Positions 1 to 14,690 of a DNA stretch of 64,000 bases are shown one piece after another. Where the stretch lies: contig RDEW01000058.1 of assembly GCA_011109175.1 (NCBI GenBank), positions 192,033 to 256,032 of the forward strand, given 5' to 3'. Numbering within the stretch: position 1 is the first letter of the stretch; the number at the start of each line of letters is the position of its first letter. Both the position numbers and the translations under genes were made by a program. This stretch comes from Dicyema japonicum (lineage: Eukaryota; Dicyemida; Rhombozoa; Dicyemidae). Below the pieces are notes generated by a model. That model was not told the DNA's origin. It worked only from the letters and a program-made list of their open reading frames with translations, and made no database searches.

Positions 1-1052
1 CTACAGGCTCCACTCCTGGTGGTGCCCTTTCGTCAATTCCTTTAAGTTTCAGCTTTGCAACCATACTTCCCCAGAGCCCAAAGACTTTGGTTTCCCGGAA
101 GCAACCCGCTAATGTACAAATACTTATCAGCGGAGTGCTAGTTAGCATCGTTTATAGTTGGAACTACGACGAGATCTAATCGACTTGGATACTCCAACTG
201 TCGTTCTTGATTAATGAAAACATCCTTGGGAAATGCTTTCACTGTAGATCGTCCTGCACCGATCTACGAATTTCACCTCTAGCGGTGCAATACGGATGCC
301 CCGTCTGTCTCTGTTAATCATTACTTTGCTACTGTAACCAATAGAAAAGTCTTATTCTATTATTCCATGCTGAGATATTCAAGCAGAATGCTTGCCCTAA
401 GCACTCTATTTTGTTCAAGGTATTACACACAACTTGCATGTATTACACACAAGCAAACCGAGATCCAACTACGAGCTTTTCAACTGCAGCAACTTTAGTA
501 TACACTATTGGAACTGGAATTGCCGCGGCTGCTGGCACCTTGCCCTTCGATTGCCTTCATTAAAGCTTTTACGATTATTTCATTACAATCTCTGGACAAA
601 TGCCCAGATACGTTATCTATCATCACCATCACTTTATGCCAAAAGTGGATAATTTTCGCACTTGCTGCAATCCATAGATCTGGCAGCCATTTCTCATGCT
701 CCTCTCCGGAATCGAACCCTGATTCCCCGTTACCCGTTGTAACCACGGTAAGCCACTACCTCACTGTCAACAATTGATGGGGCGGACATCTAATTGATAT
801 GTCACCGGATATCCGGTGATCAGCAAAATTATCTAGAGTCAACTAATTCTAATAATTTCGTTTTAATAAGCTTTACGCATGTATTAGCTCTAGATTTACA
901 ACAGTTATTTACCGTCGTTTGACATTATCAAGTAAGTTATGTCCGATTTAATGAGCCGTTCGCGGTTTCGCTCATTAGAGAGCATGAACTTACACTTGCA
1001 TGGCTTAATCTGTAAGATAAGCATATGATCATTCGCAGGATCAGCCTGCTAT
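1..1052 (-). rRNA. 18S: 18S rRNA, 5' part (cut by window start)
   Basis: The minus strand reads as eukaryotic small-subunit rRNA. It starts near 1052 with the helix-1/'GATCCTGC' region and the 'CATATGCTT' block. It runs through 'CGGCTCATTAAATC', 'GGTAACGGGGAATCAGGGTT', the 530-loop 'GTGCCAGCAGCCGCGG', 'GGTGAAATTCGTAGAT' and 'AACTTAAAGGAATTGACG', and leaves the window in the 'GGAGTGGAGCC' block. That is about the first 1050 nt of a gene that is normally about 1800 nt. The sequence is divergent: 'GAGAGGGAGC' has lost one G, and helix 1 is altered but can still pair. It could be a working, fast-evolving gene or a decaying copy. ORFs within it are rRNA shadows. The rest of the 18S is not contiguous here; a 3' piece lies at 26821-27130. 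Confidence 0.95.
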
Positions 1053-1165
1053 CTTTTCACAGAAATTACCCACACTTACATGGGAAATACTAGGGAAAAT
1101 GACGCCCGAATGACTCTCGCAATTGCGAAAGAGATGGGATATATGAGCTTCCAAAATTTTGCTGA

Positions 1166-1606
1166 GTACAGCACACGTGGAAACTTTTTTTAAAGTTACT
1201 CACCTTATATGAGGAGAAAGAGAACTTTAATACTAGACTATTTGTAGAAACCTACAACCAGGTCTGGAAAATCATGGAAGAGCATGATGTTGTTCAACAC
1301 GGGGCTGAACCATTAGCAGAAGAATCAACGAGGACTTACATCAAATCGGTTGTACTGAAGAGAACGCTCGAAAGTATGCTCATTGAACATAAGCATGGGA
1401 TGAAGGTATACGATGAAGAGTACGCCTCTACTACCTCCCAACTTTTAGAACTGGCATGCCATAAGGACAGCCCACTGTACACTAACGGAGATATTTTGAC
1501 TGAATCTGATGTAGAGATGGGGAGTAACAGGGAGGTTATGGCACACTCTTTATCTAAGAGAAGAAGAGGGATTACCAACAATCTGGATCAAAATATGCTT
1601 AATTAG
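1166..1606 (+). CDS. unassigned acidic coding exon
   Basis: Open frame beside the 18S 5' end and transcribed away from it. An ATG at 1274 gives 110 residues, but the frame is open back to about 1166, and the upstream residues (around 'YEEKENFNTRLFVETYNQVW') look like protein. This could therefore be the last exon of a longer gene, ending at TAG 1604-1606. The product is hydrophilic, E/K/S-rich, with a basic 'SKRRRG' patch near the C-terminus that could be a nuclear-localisation signal. No domain is recognised. Codon usage and composition resemble real coding DNA better than neighbouring ORFs do. A fragment of a lost gene is also possible. Confidence 0.35.
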   Translation, partial: VQHTWKLFLKLLTLYEEKENFNTRLFVETYNQVWKIMEEHDVVQHGAEPLAEESTRTYIKSVVLKRTLESMLIEHKHGMKVYDEEYASTTSQLLELACHKDSPLYTNGDILTESDVEMGSNREVMAHSLSKRRRGITNNLDQNMLN

Positions 1607-2681
1607 TTAATTTACTCGATATTATTATTATTAAATAATTTTTAATTTTTTGTTAATTTGGGCTTCTAAATTTCTCTGAATCTGATTCCCTATAATTATC
1701 AGAGACACATGGCTATTCTCGCTATATATTTCGACGAGGACTCTATTAATTTGAAGACATATATGCGATTTGCTAAAAATGATCTTTTCTAAATTTTAAA
1801 TCTTGAAAAAACTGACTTTAATATTGAAGAGATAAATGTTAATTATCATAATATATAAAAGCAATCATAGCCTGCAAGCGATCCCAATGTGCTGGAAGAA
1901 CGAACGTGTCATTCTAGGATCTCTTTTTAGTCCTGCAAGTCAGTCGATAAACTTTGCCGTTATGGAGCAAGCATATTGAAGAATACATTTGTTTATATTG
2001 GAAGCAGATAACTGACCCCGTTGAACCGTATTAGATCGCCTATCGAAAGGAAGAAAGATATTAGAGAGAAGAATTGGCGTTTTGAGTGCATTTCCTTAAC
2101 ATAGTTAATTAATCAACTACTCAAAAATCCGAAAAAATAATTTTAATATATTTTAAAATTAAATATTAATTTATTAATTTTTAAAATTATTATATTTTTT
2201 GTCTTTAAAAATATTCATTTTGTAGTGAAATGTCTGACGATCAGTGTCACGTGAAGTTACTCCCAAAAAGAGAAAGGAAGTCGCAAAAAAACGACTGAAA
2301 ATGATTTTCTTAACGTTTGCGAATTATCGGAAATGTTTTTTCAAGGATTTTGAGACAGCTAAGCAAAACTACAACCAAAATATAATAAATTTATTCCTTC
2401 AGTATAGAAAAAAGACCTAAACGATCTTTTTTCTCACTGGAATTTAGAAGACGACTTCTCTTGTCTAGAGAACTCTTTTCAGGTTTTGGATATTTTTTCA
2501 TTTTTAAGACACAAAGTCCAATCTCCAACGAAAAAGAAGGTAGATTTATGATATACTTGAAAGGATCTAATTTTGATCGGATTGAGAATATGATACTTAG
2601 CAAGTATAAGAACTAGACCATAGCGGAACAAGCAGCCCATGTACATAATCTAATTTATCTTAGGAAATAAAAATTATAAAC
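1607..2681. other. AT-rich stretch, no gene recognised
   Basis: Very AT-rich, with short homopolymers. A short start-like segment near 2230 ('ATGTCTGACGATC') may be an N-terminal remnant of the chromatin-remodeller locus that follows, but it closes after 22 codons and has no similarity I can name. Confidence 0.4.
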
Positions 2682-5100
<2,419 letters not shown>

Positions 5101-6795
5101 CTATAAGAGAGGTCACATTATGAATGCGCATTTACAACTAAAAAGATTACGAACCCCCTTTACGAAAATGATGGGCAAAATCAACGACAGGATGGTGTAG
5201 AATTCCTAAGCCAACAGAACATCCGAAATCGTTGGAGAGAATATACGGAACGGCTATATTCAGAAACTGTGTGCCCACCCATATATGTTGATGAAGCAAC
5301 GTTGGGTGAGGAGCATAAAATTCTTGAGGAGGAATGCGTGTGGTCTGCACGGCATTTAACGAGGAACAAAGCACCGGGGATTGACAACATCTCAAGCGAA
5401 TTGTTGAAGGCTATACCGGTGACAGCTATCATTAGTCTATGTCAAAAAAATTTGGAATACTGGTATTTGGCCACGCGAGTGGAAAAAATCTATAATTATT
5501 CAAATACCAAAAAAAGGGGATAGCAAGGACTGTTCAAACTATCGTACAATAGCCTTAATTCCCCACGTCAGCAAAATACTTCTAAAGATAATACAACATC
5601 GTCTAATGCCAAATGCCGAATTGATTCTACCGGATGTCCAAGCAGGATTCAGAAAGGGACAAGGCACACGTGACCATATAGCAAATGTCCGGTGAATTAT
5701 GGAGAAAGTCCATGAATTCCAAAAGAGTGTATACATGTGCTTCATTGACTATCGGAAAGCTTTAGATTCCGTTATACATGACAAGCTGTGGTCCGCTTTA
5801 AAAGAAATTGGATTCGATACCCATCTGATATTGCTTATCAAATCTCTTTATAAAGATCAAGAAGCTACTCTTAGAACAGTGTATTGAGATAACTATTGGT
5901 TCAAAATTGGTAAAGGAGTAAAACAAGGATGCTTATTATCTCCTATCCTATTCAATATTTATGGCGAAATGATCATGACTAAATTGGATACTGTATCAAA
6001 AAAGGGATTAAAATTGGATGAAGCAACATCAATAATTTGCGCTATGCTGACGATGCAACCTTACTGGCTGAAACAGAGGATGGCCTCAGGGAGTTGATTC
6101 TAAGATTCAGAGAATAGAGCGTCGTCTTTGGTTTATTGCTAAATATCAAGAAGACCAAAATTATGACTACTGCTAATAATGGAACTAAAAAATTGGGAAT
6201 AAGAAACAAGAGATTTGAGATAATGTTGTTTTTCTGGGATGTCTAATTAATCGGAATAATGACGGAGGTTTGGAAATCAAGAGGCGAATTGCCATGGGAC
6301 GAGACACCTTCCAGAGAATGAATAGAATTTGGAAAAGCAAAGATATTTGCTTAAGGACCGAATGCAGACTGGTTAATGTAATCGTGTTACCGGTTTTCCT
6401 ATTCCGCGCAGAATCATGGATACTGAAAAAGGTGGATAGACGAAAAATTGATGCTTTTGAGCTGTAGTACTGGAGGAGGTTACTAAGAATCCATTGGACT
6501 TTTAAATTAACAAACATTGATGTACTCAAACGGGTGGAAACGGACATTTCGCTAGAAGGAAGAATCGTAAAACACAGAATGGCGTTTTTTGGGCATGTTG
6601 TCCGCTCTGATTCCCTTGAAAGAACCATTATGCTGAGCAATATCACTCGGAAGAGAAGACCTGGCCGACCAAAGACTTGGTAGCTATCACGGTGGAGGAG
6701 GTTACGGGAATTCTTATATCAAGGCTACTCCAAATTGCAACGGATCGGGGAGAGTTGAGGAAACTCGTTCATGCGATCTCCAAGGACACGACTTA
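5101..6795 (+). mobile_element. RTE (BovB-like) non-LTR retrotransposon, degenerate reverse-transcriptase half
   Basis: Translating across frameshifts gives an RTE/BovB-type reverse transcriptase. A pre-RT segment (5160-5400) ends in 'RNKAPGIDNISSELLK'. It is followed by 'CSNYRTIALIPHVSKILLK', 'LPDVQAGFRKGQGTRDHI', motif A 'CFIDYRKALDSV', 'KIGKGVKQGCLLSPILFN', the catalytic-box region near 6040 ('YADDATLLAETEDGLREL' after one shift) and 'LNIKKTKIM'. The RTE C-terminal block 6270-6660 carries 'RRKIDAFEL', 'FFGHVVRSDSLERTIML' and 'RRPGRP'. Stops TGA 5696, TGA 5885 and TAG 6466 replace conserved residues, so it cannot be active. No endonuclease domain is present, so it is 5'-truncated. It begins exactly where the SRCAP-like sequence ends. 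Related RTEs are known for horizontal transfer between animals, but nothing here tests that. Confidence 0.9.
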
Positions 6796-6839
6796 ATAAA
6801 CAACACAACATATAATCATTATTTCAGAGTTGCCACCAT

Positions 6840-7140
6840 CTATGTGGACCATAGTCTCAAGGTCGTCGCAGTTTTTAAATTTCTTTTAATTTTAAAGAGG
6901 TTTTTTTTTTGTAAAACTGTTGGCATTGTTGTATTTGGTCTTCGACGATAGCAGCCTTCTTGACTAACATAGTATATTTCCATAGATTTGTTAGGTGGGG
7001 ATGTTAATTCAATCCTCAGCACGTGTCCGAAAAGCTTCCTTCTGGATTCCAGTAATTCTAAACTGATAGGCATAGTGCTACATCTCTTAAATAAAGCATT
7101 TCAAGATTTCTCGTGGGCCAAGTAGTTCCTGTTTTTTTAC
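6840..7140 (-). mobile_element. LINE-B 3' fragment (C-terminus of RT protein)
   Basis: The minus strand encodes the block after the thumb of a second LINE family: 'NEALFKRCST', 'ISLELLESRRKLFGHVLR', then 'PPNKSMEIYY' and 'RRPNTTMPTVL'. The same layout, 'R(R/W)(K/R)LFGH(V/I)LR...(A/S)ME..Y...RPR(I/T)TLP', is seen in the LINE-B copies at 24260-25230, 44390-44730 and 48310-50650. All are on the minus strand. Only the last 300 bp or so of the coding region remain. Confidence 0.75.
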
Positions 7141-7730
7141 AGCTGAACTTTGTGGAACAAGTCTAGTTTTATGATCCTCGGTGTCATAAACTGGATTCCA
7201 GCCAAATTTGTTGGAGAGTATTTTTTAACATGTGAACGCCGCAGCAATGTTTCGACCATTAGCGAATGGGAGTATCGTTATCCCTTCGGGGTGTTGCCAT
7301 CGCAAAGAAAGAAACATTTTTTAAAGTCAAGTTGTTATTTCATTTCGGGGACCAGCCATAAATCAGCTTAAAGACTGATACCCATCGATTCAGCGTCCAC
7401 AGAAGCATTTTCATTAACACAAAATTAAGGTCAAAACGGAGCAAGGTAGAGATTCTCACTGCCTCGTCGTCAGAACGTTTCCAATTTTACCACATTGATA
7501 AACATTCAACCAAGCATTTGTTGATTAATTTATAGTCGTCTAGAAGAAGATCTCCAGTATCATATTAATCTCAAGGAACTCTTTATTTTTCAAAAACATA
7601 TCTTAATGTGATTTCAGATTTATTCGGTCAATTAGATCATTCAGAAAATCTACTTCTAATCGTCCACAGATCCAGAAATAAGAGAAGTGGTAAAGTCAGA
7701 ATAAACCTAAACCTTGCATCCACATTTGGT
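7141..7730. other. no gene recognised
   Basis: One short plus ORF (7150-7371) and its minus shadow show no recognisable motif. The minus reading ('LLRRSHVKKYSPTNLAGIQF') could extend the adjacent LINE-B fragment, but I cannot place it. Confidence 0.3.
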
Positions 7731-9790
7731 TGCGAATAATATTAAGAATACTAATAGCATCTATAGTCATCAAATGTATATTTAAAATTACTTTAACGGT
7801 TGACCTAATTTTACGGTCAAGAGAAATATGACCTATTTTTACTTTCAAGTAAAAAGATCATCCGAGGTTGAAAATCTTTTAGTCCTGATAGATCAATATG
7901 TAGCCAAAATCGCACAAAAAAATATTTTGTCATTAATTGATTACCTTATTCGATTTTTTAATATTTCATATAAAATCAATTCGAGAGAGCGAATGTTGGT
8001 CATTCGTTACTTGGAACAATATCATCTATTTAATTCTAAAAAGGCAAAAGATTCTCTTATCATACTCAGGCTAACTACTTCATACTGCTTTGTGTTAATT
8101 TCACGTCTAATCCTCCAAAATTAGACCAATTAAATTACCTTGCAGTACTCTTGTCTGAAAAAAATAATTTCATTTACCCTGCAGTACTCTTGTCTAATAA
8201 AGAATTAGCTATCATCATTCTTCTAAAAAAACCAGGTCATCCGCATATCTTAGTTCCTAGATAAAAGTAGGACAATTTTTAGATCCCAGATTACGAAGAG
8301 CAGCTTCCAGATAGACAACAAGAGGATTGGTTATTGTGAGTCAACTTCTGAAGTGTCAATGTGTGTAGCCTATCTTCAGATTCACTTAAAATTTTATTTT
8401 CGCGCAAATTGACCTGTAATTAAACATTATTCAAAATGTATTAAACTTTTTGACACAATTTTAAGTATTTTGATAAAGTTACTAAACATTAAGGCAAAGT
8501 TATTAGACATTTTAGACAATTTTATTAAATTTTATGGTAAAATTATTAAACAAATCGGAAAACCATGTAAATTGTGTGAATTTAATTAAATTATTTTTTA
8601 ATTTTATTTTTTTAATCCAACACTTTATTTAATAAAATTATAATTAATTATGACGACTGTATTTCATGTAGTAATTTTTATTTCTTGTGGTTATCGTATA
8701 TTCATTATTTCGGTATTTAATCATATAGATGTTCACTTTTCTCGTGTTAAACTTGTCATTCGATATTTTGACATCACAGAATTTATGCAAAAACGAATTA
8801 ATAATAAATAGAGCTCTGTATTAAATATAAATTATTAAGATATTGGATTAATTGTACATATTCGATAACTGGCCTACCTGAATTTTATGTAGCTGCATTA
8901 ATTGTTCAAAATATTGAATTTGAACCTGATGTCATCTTTTCATTATTGGGAATGAAGTTAGATGCTTTGTAATTATTATTATATATTCATAGTCGATGTG
9001 TTATTATGATGAAAGTTTAAAAACTGTAGACAACCAAACATTCCCACCTACCATTAAGGACATGTTACTTATTTTTTTAAATTTATAGAAATTTTAATAA
9101 CTGTATTTCTCTCAAATTCATATCGATCGAATTTGCGGAAAATTTATCAATGCTTTTAGAAATGTAGTTTTTTTGTTATTAATGTAGATCTTTCCTCGAG
9201 GAATAAGTGTAATTCAAATTTTTAAAATTACTTCTAAATTTATTATTTTTAATGAGTATTTTTAATAATAATATAGTGTTATCGTTTGCATCAATTCATT
9301 CGATAATCCAGAGGCGTATGATATTATATTTAGTATAGATATGAAGCAATAACTAATAGAGGATTATATCTCAAAGATAATAAAATGTATATGTTAGAAA
9401 ATAATATATTTAGAGGAAACAGCAGGCCGACAAGTGAATATTTCAGTCTAATAATCTGCAGTGCCATTAAAAACAAGTATAATGTACTTGGAATTTGAGG
9501 AGTTCAATTAAACATTTAACTAACTTAATGGTTCATTTTTCTGGGATATAAAATTCGTGTTAATTAATTCAAATTTATTATGATTTAATTATTATCCTGG
9601 TTGGACAACTGAATTACACAGCTGTACTATTGTCTCTAAAGAATAATTTTACTTAAAAAACGATTACAGAAGTAATCGACTTTGATAGGTGATAAAGAAC
9701 GGACGGTTTTTCTCAGATTTATGCAGAACGGCGTATGCATTATTCTAATTAATCATGTAAGGACATAAACTACTAGCTTTACTCACACAC
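7731..9790. repeat. 2-kb dispersed repeat, copy 1
   Basis: Direct repeat of 34545-36570 in the same orientation, diverged by small indels and substitutions. Shared landmarks include 'GACTACTAATAGCAT'-type starts near 7745/34565, 'ACTTTAACGGTTGACCTAAT', 'TGCAGTACTCTTGTCT' (twice in each copy), 'AAACAAATCGGAAAACCATG' and 'AATTATGACGACTGTA'. The similarity continues to about 9780 ('AGAACGGA.GG'). On the minus strand near 8215-8360 a trace of a reverse transcriptase is visible ('NADDL' preceded by a 'YLEAA'-like block, clearer in copy 2), so part of the unit derives from a LINE-B-like element. The remaining 1.4 kb is AT-rich with no coding signal. I see no terminal repeats or target-site duplication, so mobile element and segmental duplication both remain possible. 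Confidence 0.85.
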
Positions 9791-9885
9791 GATTACTCTC
9801 AATGAAGAGGAATATGTTCAAACAGTTGTGAACGATGGTGGGAGAATTGACTATATAAGGAGCATCGTCATTTTACTACGAATAC

Positions 9886-10276
9886 NNNNNNNNNNNNNNN
9901 NNNNNNNNNNNNNNNNNNNNNNNNNNNNNNNNNNNNNNNNNNNNNNNNNNNNNNNNNNNNNNNNNNNNNNNNNNNNNNNNNNNNNNNNNNNNNNNNNNNN
10001 NNNNNNNNNNNNNNNNNNNNNNNNNNNNNNNNNNNNNNNNNNNNNNNNNNNNNNNNNNNNNNNNNNNNNNNNNNNNNNNNNNNNNNNNNNNNNNNNNNNN
10101 NNNNNNNNNNNNNNNNNNNNNNNNNNNNNNNNNNNNNNNNNNNNNNNNNNNNNNNNNNNNNNNNNNNNNNNNNNNNNNNNNNNNNNNNNNNNNNNNNNNN
10201 NNNNNNNNNNNNNNNNNNNNNNNNNNNNNNNNNNNNNNNNNNNNNNNNNNNNNNNNNNNNNNNNNNNNNNNNNNNN
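9886..10276. other. assembly gap (391 N)
   Basis: Run of N bases. ORFs drawn through it are meaningless. It lies just after the 2-kb repeat and just before the EGF-module locus, so the upstream modules of that locus may be hidden here. Confidence 1.
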
Positions 10277-10390
10277 TAAGTGCCAGTAACAGGAATAATG
10301 TTTGTAGGTAACTTTACTGTGCTCATATAAATTACCAATTTCATGATATTATATATCACAGAAAGCATATGCGAGTCGACGTAGCGAAAT

Positions 10391-11196
10391 GTTGAGTAAA
10401 TTAGATCTGCGTTATTACTGGTAGCTCGTAACACTGCGAATGTGGGGACGGATATGAAGAATATACTGTTGGTGACAAAACACTGTGTACTGGTTGGTTA
10501 ATCATGAAAATCAAGCACAAAATCTTCCGTATAAGTTTAAGCTTTGTGATCTCGTTAATGGACTCTGTGTTAACTATGAGTTCTTGTACGGTTGTACTGT
10601 AAATCCGGCTTTTACGGAAACGGGTATCATTGTTACGGTTTGTGTTGGGAATTAAGATCAACGAGCGTCTTGATAATACATTAAAATCGTGCAATTAAAA
10701 TCATCACATTTGCGTCAATAAAATGGGCGGCAATGAATGTGTATGTAAGCACGGATTTAAGCGAAGTTTCAATGGCTAATGTGAAGGCGATCTTATTCAT
10801 TTAAACTTCAGATTTTAACGAATGCATTTGCTACCACAATTGCTTAGAAATTTGCGTTAACACGATAGGGAGTTATCATGCACGTGCCCTGGTGGGATAC
10901 ATTTCATTAACGTGCTAGGTATATTCAAATATTTAGTTTAGTCACTAATGAGTGCAAGGGCCATCTTTAATGCGATCACTTGTGCGCGAAAATAAATGGT
11001 CATGTCTCTCATCTTACACCAACCTATCACACTTTTCTATATAAAAAATATTAATCATATGTGGGGATTTCAAAGCAAGACACCCACCTTGGCTAACCTC
11101 AGTTCTCTGACAACTAAGGTGACCCAATTGCAAGTAATTACTGTCACCTTTTTTCTGAATGACTCAAAAAACCACAAGAACTCCACTAAGAAGTAA
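10391..11196 (+). pseudogene. tandem calcium-binding EGF modules, broken (fibrillin/fibulin/nidogen-like)
   Basis: At least five EGF modules can be read on the plus strand across three frames. (1) 10391-10493 has 'ICVITGSS', 'HCECGDGYEEYTVGDKTLC'. (2) 10530-10640 has 'CDLVNGLCVNYEF', then 'CKSGFYGNGYHCY' in another frame. (3) 10650-10790 has 'INE', 'NHHICVNKMGGNECVCKHGF'. (4) 10810-10905 has 'DFNECICYHNCLEICVNT', then 'CTCPGG' after a shift. (5) 10945-11010 has 'VTNECKGHL', 'CDHLCAKINGHVS'. The D-[IV]-N-E-C starts and the C-V-N-x-x-G-x-[YN]-x-C-x-C spacing mark the Ca2+-binding type, found in extracellular matrix and receptor proteins. In-frame stops occur in modules 1, 3 and 5 and the frame changes at least three times. 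Either this is a pseudogene, or some breaks are unrecognised tiny introns. The tail (11040-11196) has no recognised domain. Confidence 0.8.
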
Positions 11197-11289
11197 CGAG
11201 ATCTTCACATTTTTAGATCTGTGTCTCCTTTATTAGCTGGACTTATTACATGTAAATTGAATTATGATTTCTATTCTTACTATTCTTAA

Positions 11290-12760
11290 TGTAAGGAAAT
11301 TTCGACGTCCACAGATGGCTTTTGGAAGCCATAAAATTTAAGAGCTACAGAAAAGTAGACTGGTCAGAATTCAATAATCTCATTGACAAGGAACTGATGT
11401 TGGATTATCGTCGCCTTTGTGGATAAGACCATGAAAATTATCACTGCAGTAATTCAAAAAACTGACAAGATTTTCATTTCTATTTTCTCACTCGGTCTCA
11501 TGAGACGTAGAAAACTCTTGAAAAGACGCCTTTGAATAACATTAGGAAGTTAAATAAAAGATCCGGAAATGGAGGCATCTGGTCAGTAGCTCCAATAAAT
11601 AAAGCTCCTTACAATATTTCTTGAAAAGACTAAAACAGTTTGAGGGTGCAAATGGAATAATACAACTTTCCTCATAGCACTGCATCATATGCATTTAATC
11701 TACTCATGAAAAACTACGTGGCGGTCAGTTTCAAGGCTTATACGAGATACCAGAACGTCATGGTGGATCCTCATAAACCAAGTAGACGACTGTAGTATAA
11801 ATTATTTTCAGATAACAGATTGAAGACCTCATATTTCCGCGGTCTAGAAAAAGTATCATCAACTCATTTGAAATATTTGAGTTACTAACAATCTCATACC
11901 TCACATAGATCTTCACTTCGATTCCAATATGGTCTTTGTACGAAAGATCGAAATTAAGAACAGGGAGGATGTCTTAGATTTTGAAGATGAAGCGAACATT
12001 AAGTAATTTTTCGATGCCAGGGCACACAAAACGTTCCGGGTGGAACCGAAACGAATGGACCCTGTCTTACAAGTCTTCTAAGTCCTTTTAGACTTCGTAG
12101 ATGATGATGACACACGGGACACGATTTACCTCAACAAGGTTAGAGTGAGTTACTTTAAGTTTGTGTAGCTCGGGAGCAAAATGTAGCTATGTGTCAAAGA
12201 TTCGGTCATACAAACTCTCACTGACTTATAAAAAACAGTGCCTTTCTTGCGGAGCCCACATTCACGCAAGGCCTTCAATCTAAAAAGAGGTCTGTCAAAT
12301 GAAATGTAGATAGCTATGTCAAGTGCCCCATCTATCAAAGGCCTCGGATAGGGTAATACATGGGAGGCAGCATTTTCCCTTCATTAGAGTAGATAGTGAT
12401 GAGGTACTATCAACCATATGGTACAAAGCATGATATTGTTGGTTTTCGAATAACCAACAATGGGTGGGAAGACACTGCTTGAGATGTTCAAAAAACTCGG
12501 ATTGTCAGTGGCCAACTCCGACGAACCCAACCACTAGGATACTCAGGTCGAAAAAAACAGACCTGATTTAAGTAAAATAATACTGAAAAAAGATCAGTTT
12601 GGTGGCCAACTCCTCGATTAAGAAGAATGCGAACACCAAACTGTTTATATACGCAGACGATATTCTGATTACGGATACGTCGGGGAAGTCAACATTGTCA
12701 GAAAGAAGAATCAAGTTCCTGGGCGACCACAGAAACGGGGGGCTTCCAACATGAAGTAAT
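11290..12760 (+). mobile_element. ancient LINE, reverse-transcriptase remnants
   Basis: Heavily decayed. Near 11340 the plus strand reads 'SYRKVDWSEFNNLIDKELM', typical of the segment between endonuclease and RT in LINE polyproteins. At 12625-12710 it reads 'TKLFIYADDILITDTSGKS', which contains the catalytic Y-A-D-D box. Between them only scattered, stop-ridden frames remain. Clade not assignable. Confidence 0.65.
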
Positions 12761-14690
12761 CCTCCATGGCTACATTCGCGGGGGCATCTAGGTCCAGCTG
12801 AACAGATTATAAGGAAGACTAACTTGAGACTAATTCACTGAATGATCTTTCATCTGAGTCTTCCTTTTTATCCAAAATCCCCGATTTGCACTTCAAGTAA
12901 ATGTACGGAGTACCTTTATGACGATTTAGAAGAATAAGCGAGCATGATCTGGTACGACTTTACCTCCAGCAAGTTTACTACACTCGAATTTAAGATTTGC
13001 CAAGATTTTTTCTATGTTACACATTTTTTAACTTGGCAAGCTGGACTGCAGTATCTAAGGGTTTTCACGGTGGCAATTCCTAGGTTATGTTGTACAACAT
13101 CCACGGAATTGAACTGAATCTGACCAAGAATTCAAATCTTTAGGAGAAGTCTTATCGAATTAGATTTACCCCAGCATGGTATAATTGCCCAACTTGGTGG
13201 CTGTAATCCCTTAAATTGGAATAATCAGGGAGTTCATTGAATTTTAATTTGCATTTGACCTAATTTATTGCAATAAATCGACCTTAGTCATACCACATAG
13301 CGCTCACATCAAAGATCACACAAAATTATCATTTTAAGCAAAATTATAGGTCACCTTGATCTCATGACTCGGGTACTCATAAGTTTGATTTTGGGGTAAA
13401 AAACTTAGGGGTTCAAGGAACTGATGATTTTTCCACCTCTTCTTCATTCTGACAAGAGCAATAAGTATTATTTGCTTCTTGATTTCTTGTGGTTATCTGC
13501 TCGTGGGAAACTCTCTTCTCCATTAACAAACAACTATAGTTTGTCTGGTGGAGGATACGGGAGAGGACCAGATATCATTGACTAAACAAGTCAGTTATAT
13601 ATCGTGTGGTCTCTTGAATTTTAGGATTCGAATAGTCAACAATAAAGGTAACGAAATGCCTGTGAAAATGGGGGATATATTTGTCTTAGTAACTCTTATT
13701 TTCTTTGTGAACAATTTCATTCGCTTAAATGATCTACGTCTAAGATCACTTCCAAATGTAGCCACTGACTATGTAACCGGAATTTTAACATATCCAGCCA
13801 TATTTCTACAAATTGATTAAATTTGAGGTTTTTTTCGACTGACGTCTTCTTATAAGGTGTGTTATTGTAGAGTTCTGGTCGAAAAGAGATATTCACGATC
13901 AAAATGGGACATTACGAGATCGAAATTGTCACAAGAATAATCGCATACGAAAGATCTTAGACTACTGAACTGATGCCAAACTGAACAGCTAACATATTTG
14001 GTTTGAAAACATTAGACATGTCCAAGGCAGAGAAGCATTACGACTGGGATGAACTGTTTTGAAGAATACACCTAGTGAACTGGAATAAGTATGGAAGTAG
14101 AATCTCAGAATAATTTTTCAAAAAGAGCTCAAAGATGTTTGACAAATATTATGGGGACCAACCGTTGAGAACTAGTTTTTGTAAGTTGAAGATGCCTCCC
14201 CATAATACTTGGGGAATAAGATTTTTTATGCAAGCATATCCTCCCTTAAAAGTAAACCCGGGTTTTGGGAGTTAGCAATTCCTCGTCTATCGGGGTAACT
14301 CAATTCTCAGAACAGCTGAAGGAGTTATTTAAGTTTTTCGCCGTTGGTTGGCAAAATAGGCAGAGACTATAGAACATGAACATTGTGTAAATAACAACTA
14401 CATAGTGAATATTTTTATGGTGGTGTCTGTGCTTAAAAATAGTTTTCAAGGTTGACTTCATTTTCGCTTTGTAGTTCAATCCCGTGTTTAATTCCTACTC
14501 TTAGCAATATTCCTGATTCAAATGATCATAAAGTATACTTGGATGCGGGTTCTGTGATGAACGATAGAATACCAAGTAGGTTCGAAATCCTTTCCGTTTG
14601 ATTGTGCAGTAATCACTTTTGTCACCGCGAAAACCGTATATTCCATCCAATTGACAGTTTTCTTGCTGCAGATGTCTAAAAAGAATAATA
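12761..14690. other. no gene recognised; one unassigned ORF
   Basis: Contains a plus ORF at 13548-13820 (90 residues, with a hydrophobic stretch 'FVLVTLIFFVNNFI' that could span a membrane) and a partly overlapping minus ORF (13717-13902). Neither has a family I recognise, and start context gives no preference. The rest has no coding signal. Confidence 0.3.

Noticed and set aside
434-777. Overlapping ORFs of 72-89 residues on both strands
   Set aside because: They lie within conserved 18S rRNA sequence and are shadows.
9828-10434. Long ORFs across 9886-10276
   Set aside because: They are drawn through an N gap and carry no information.
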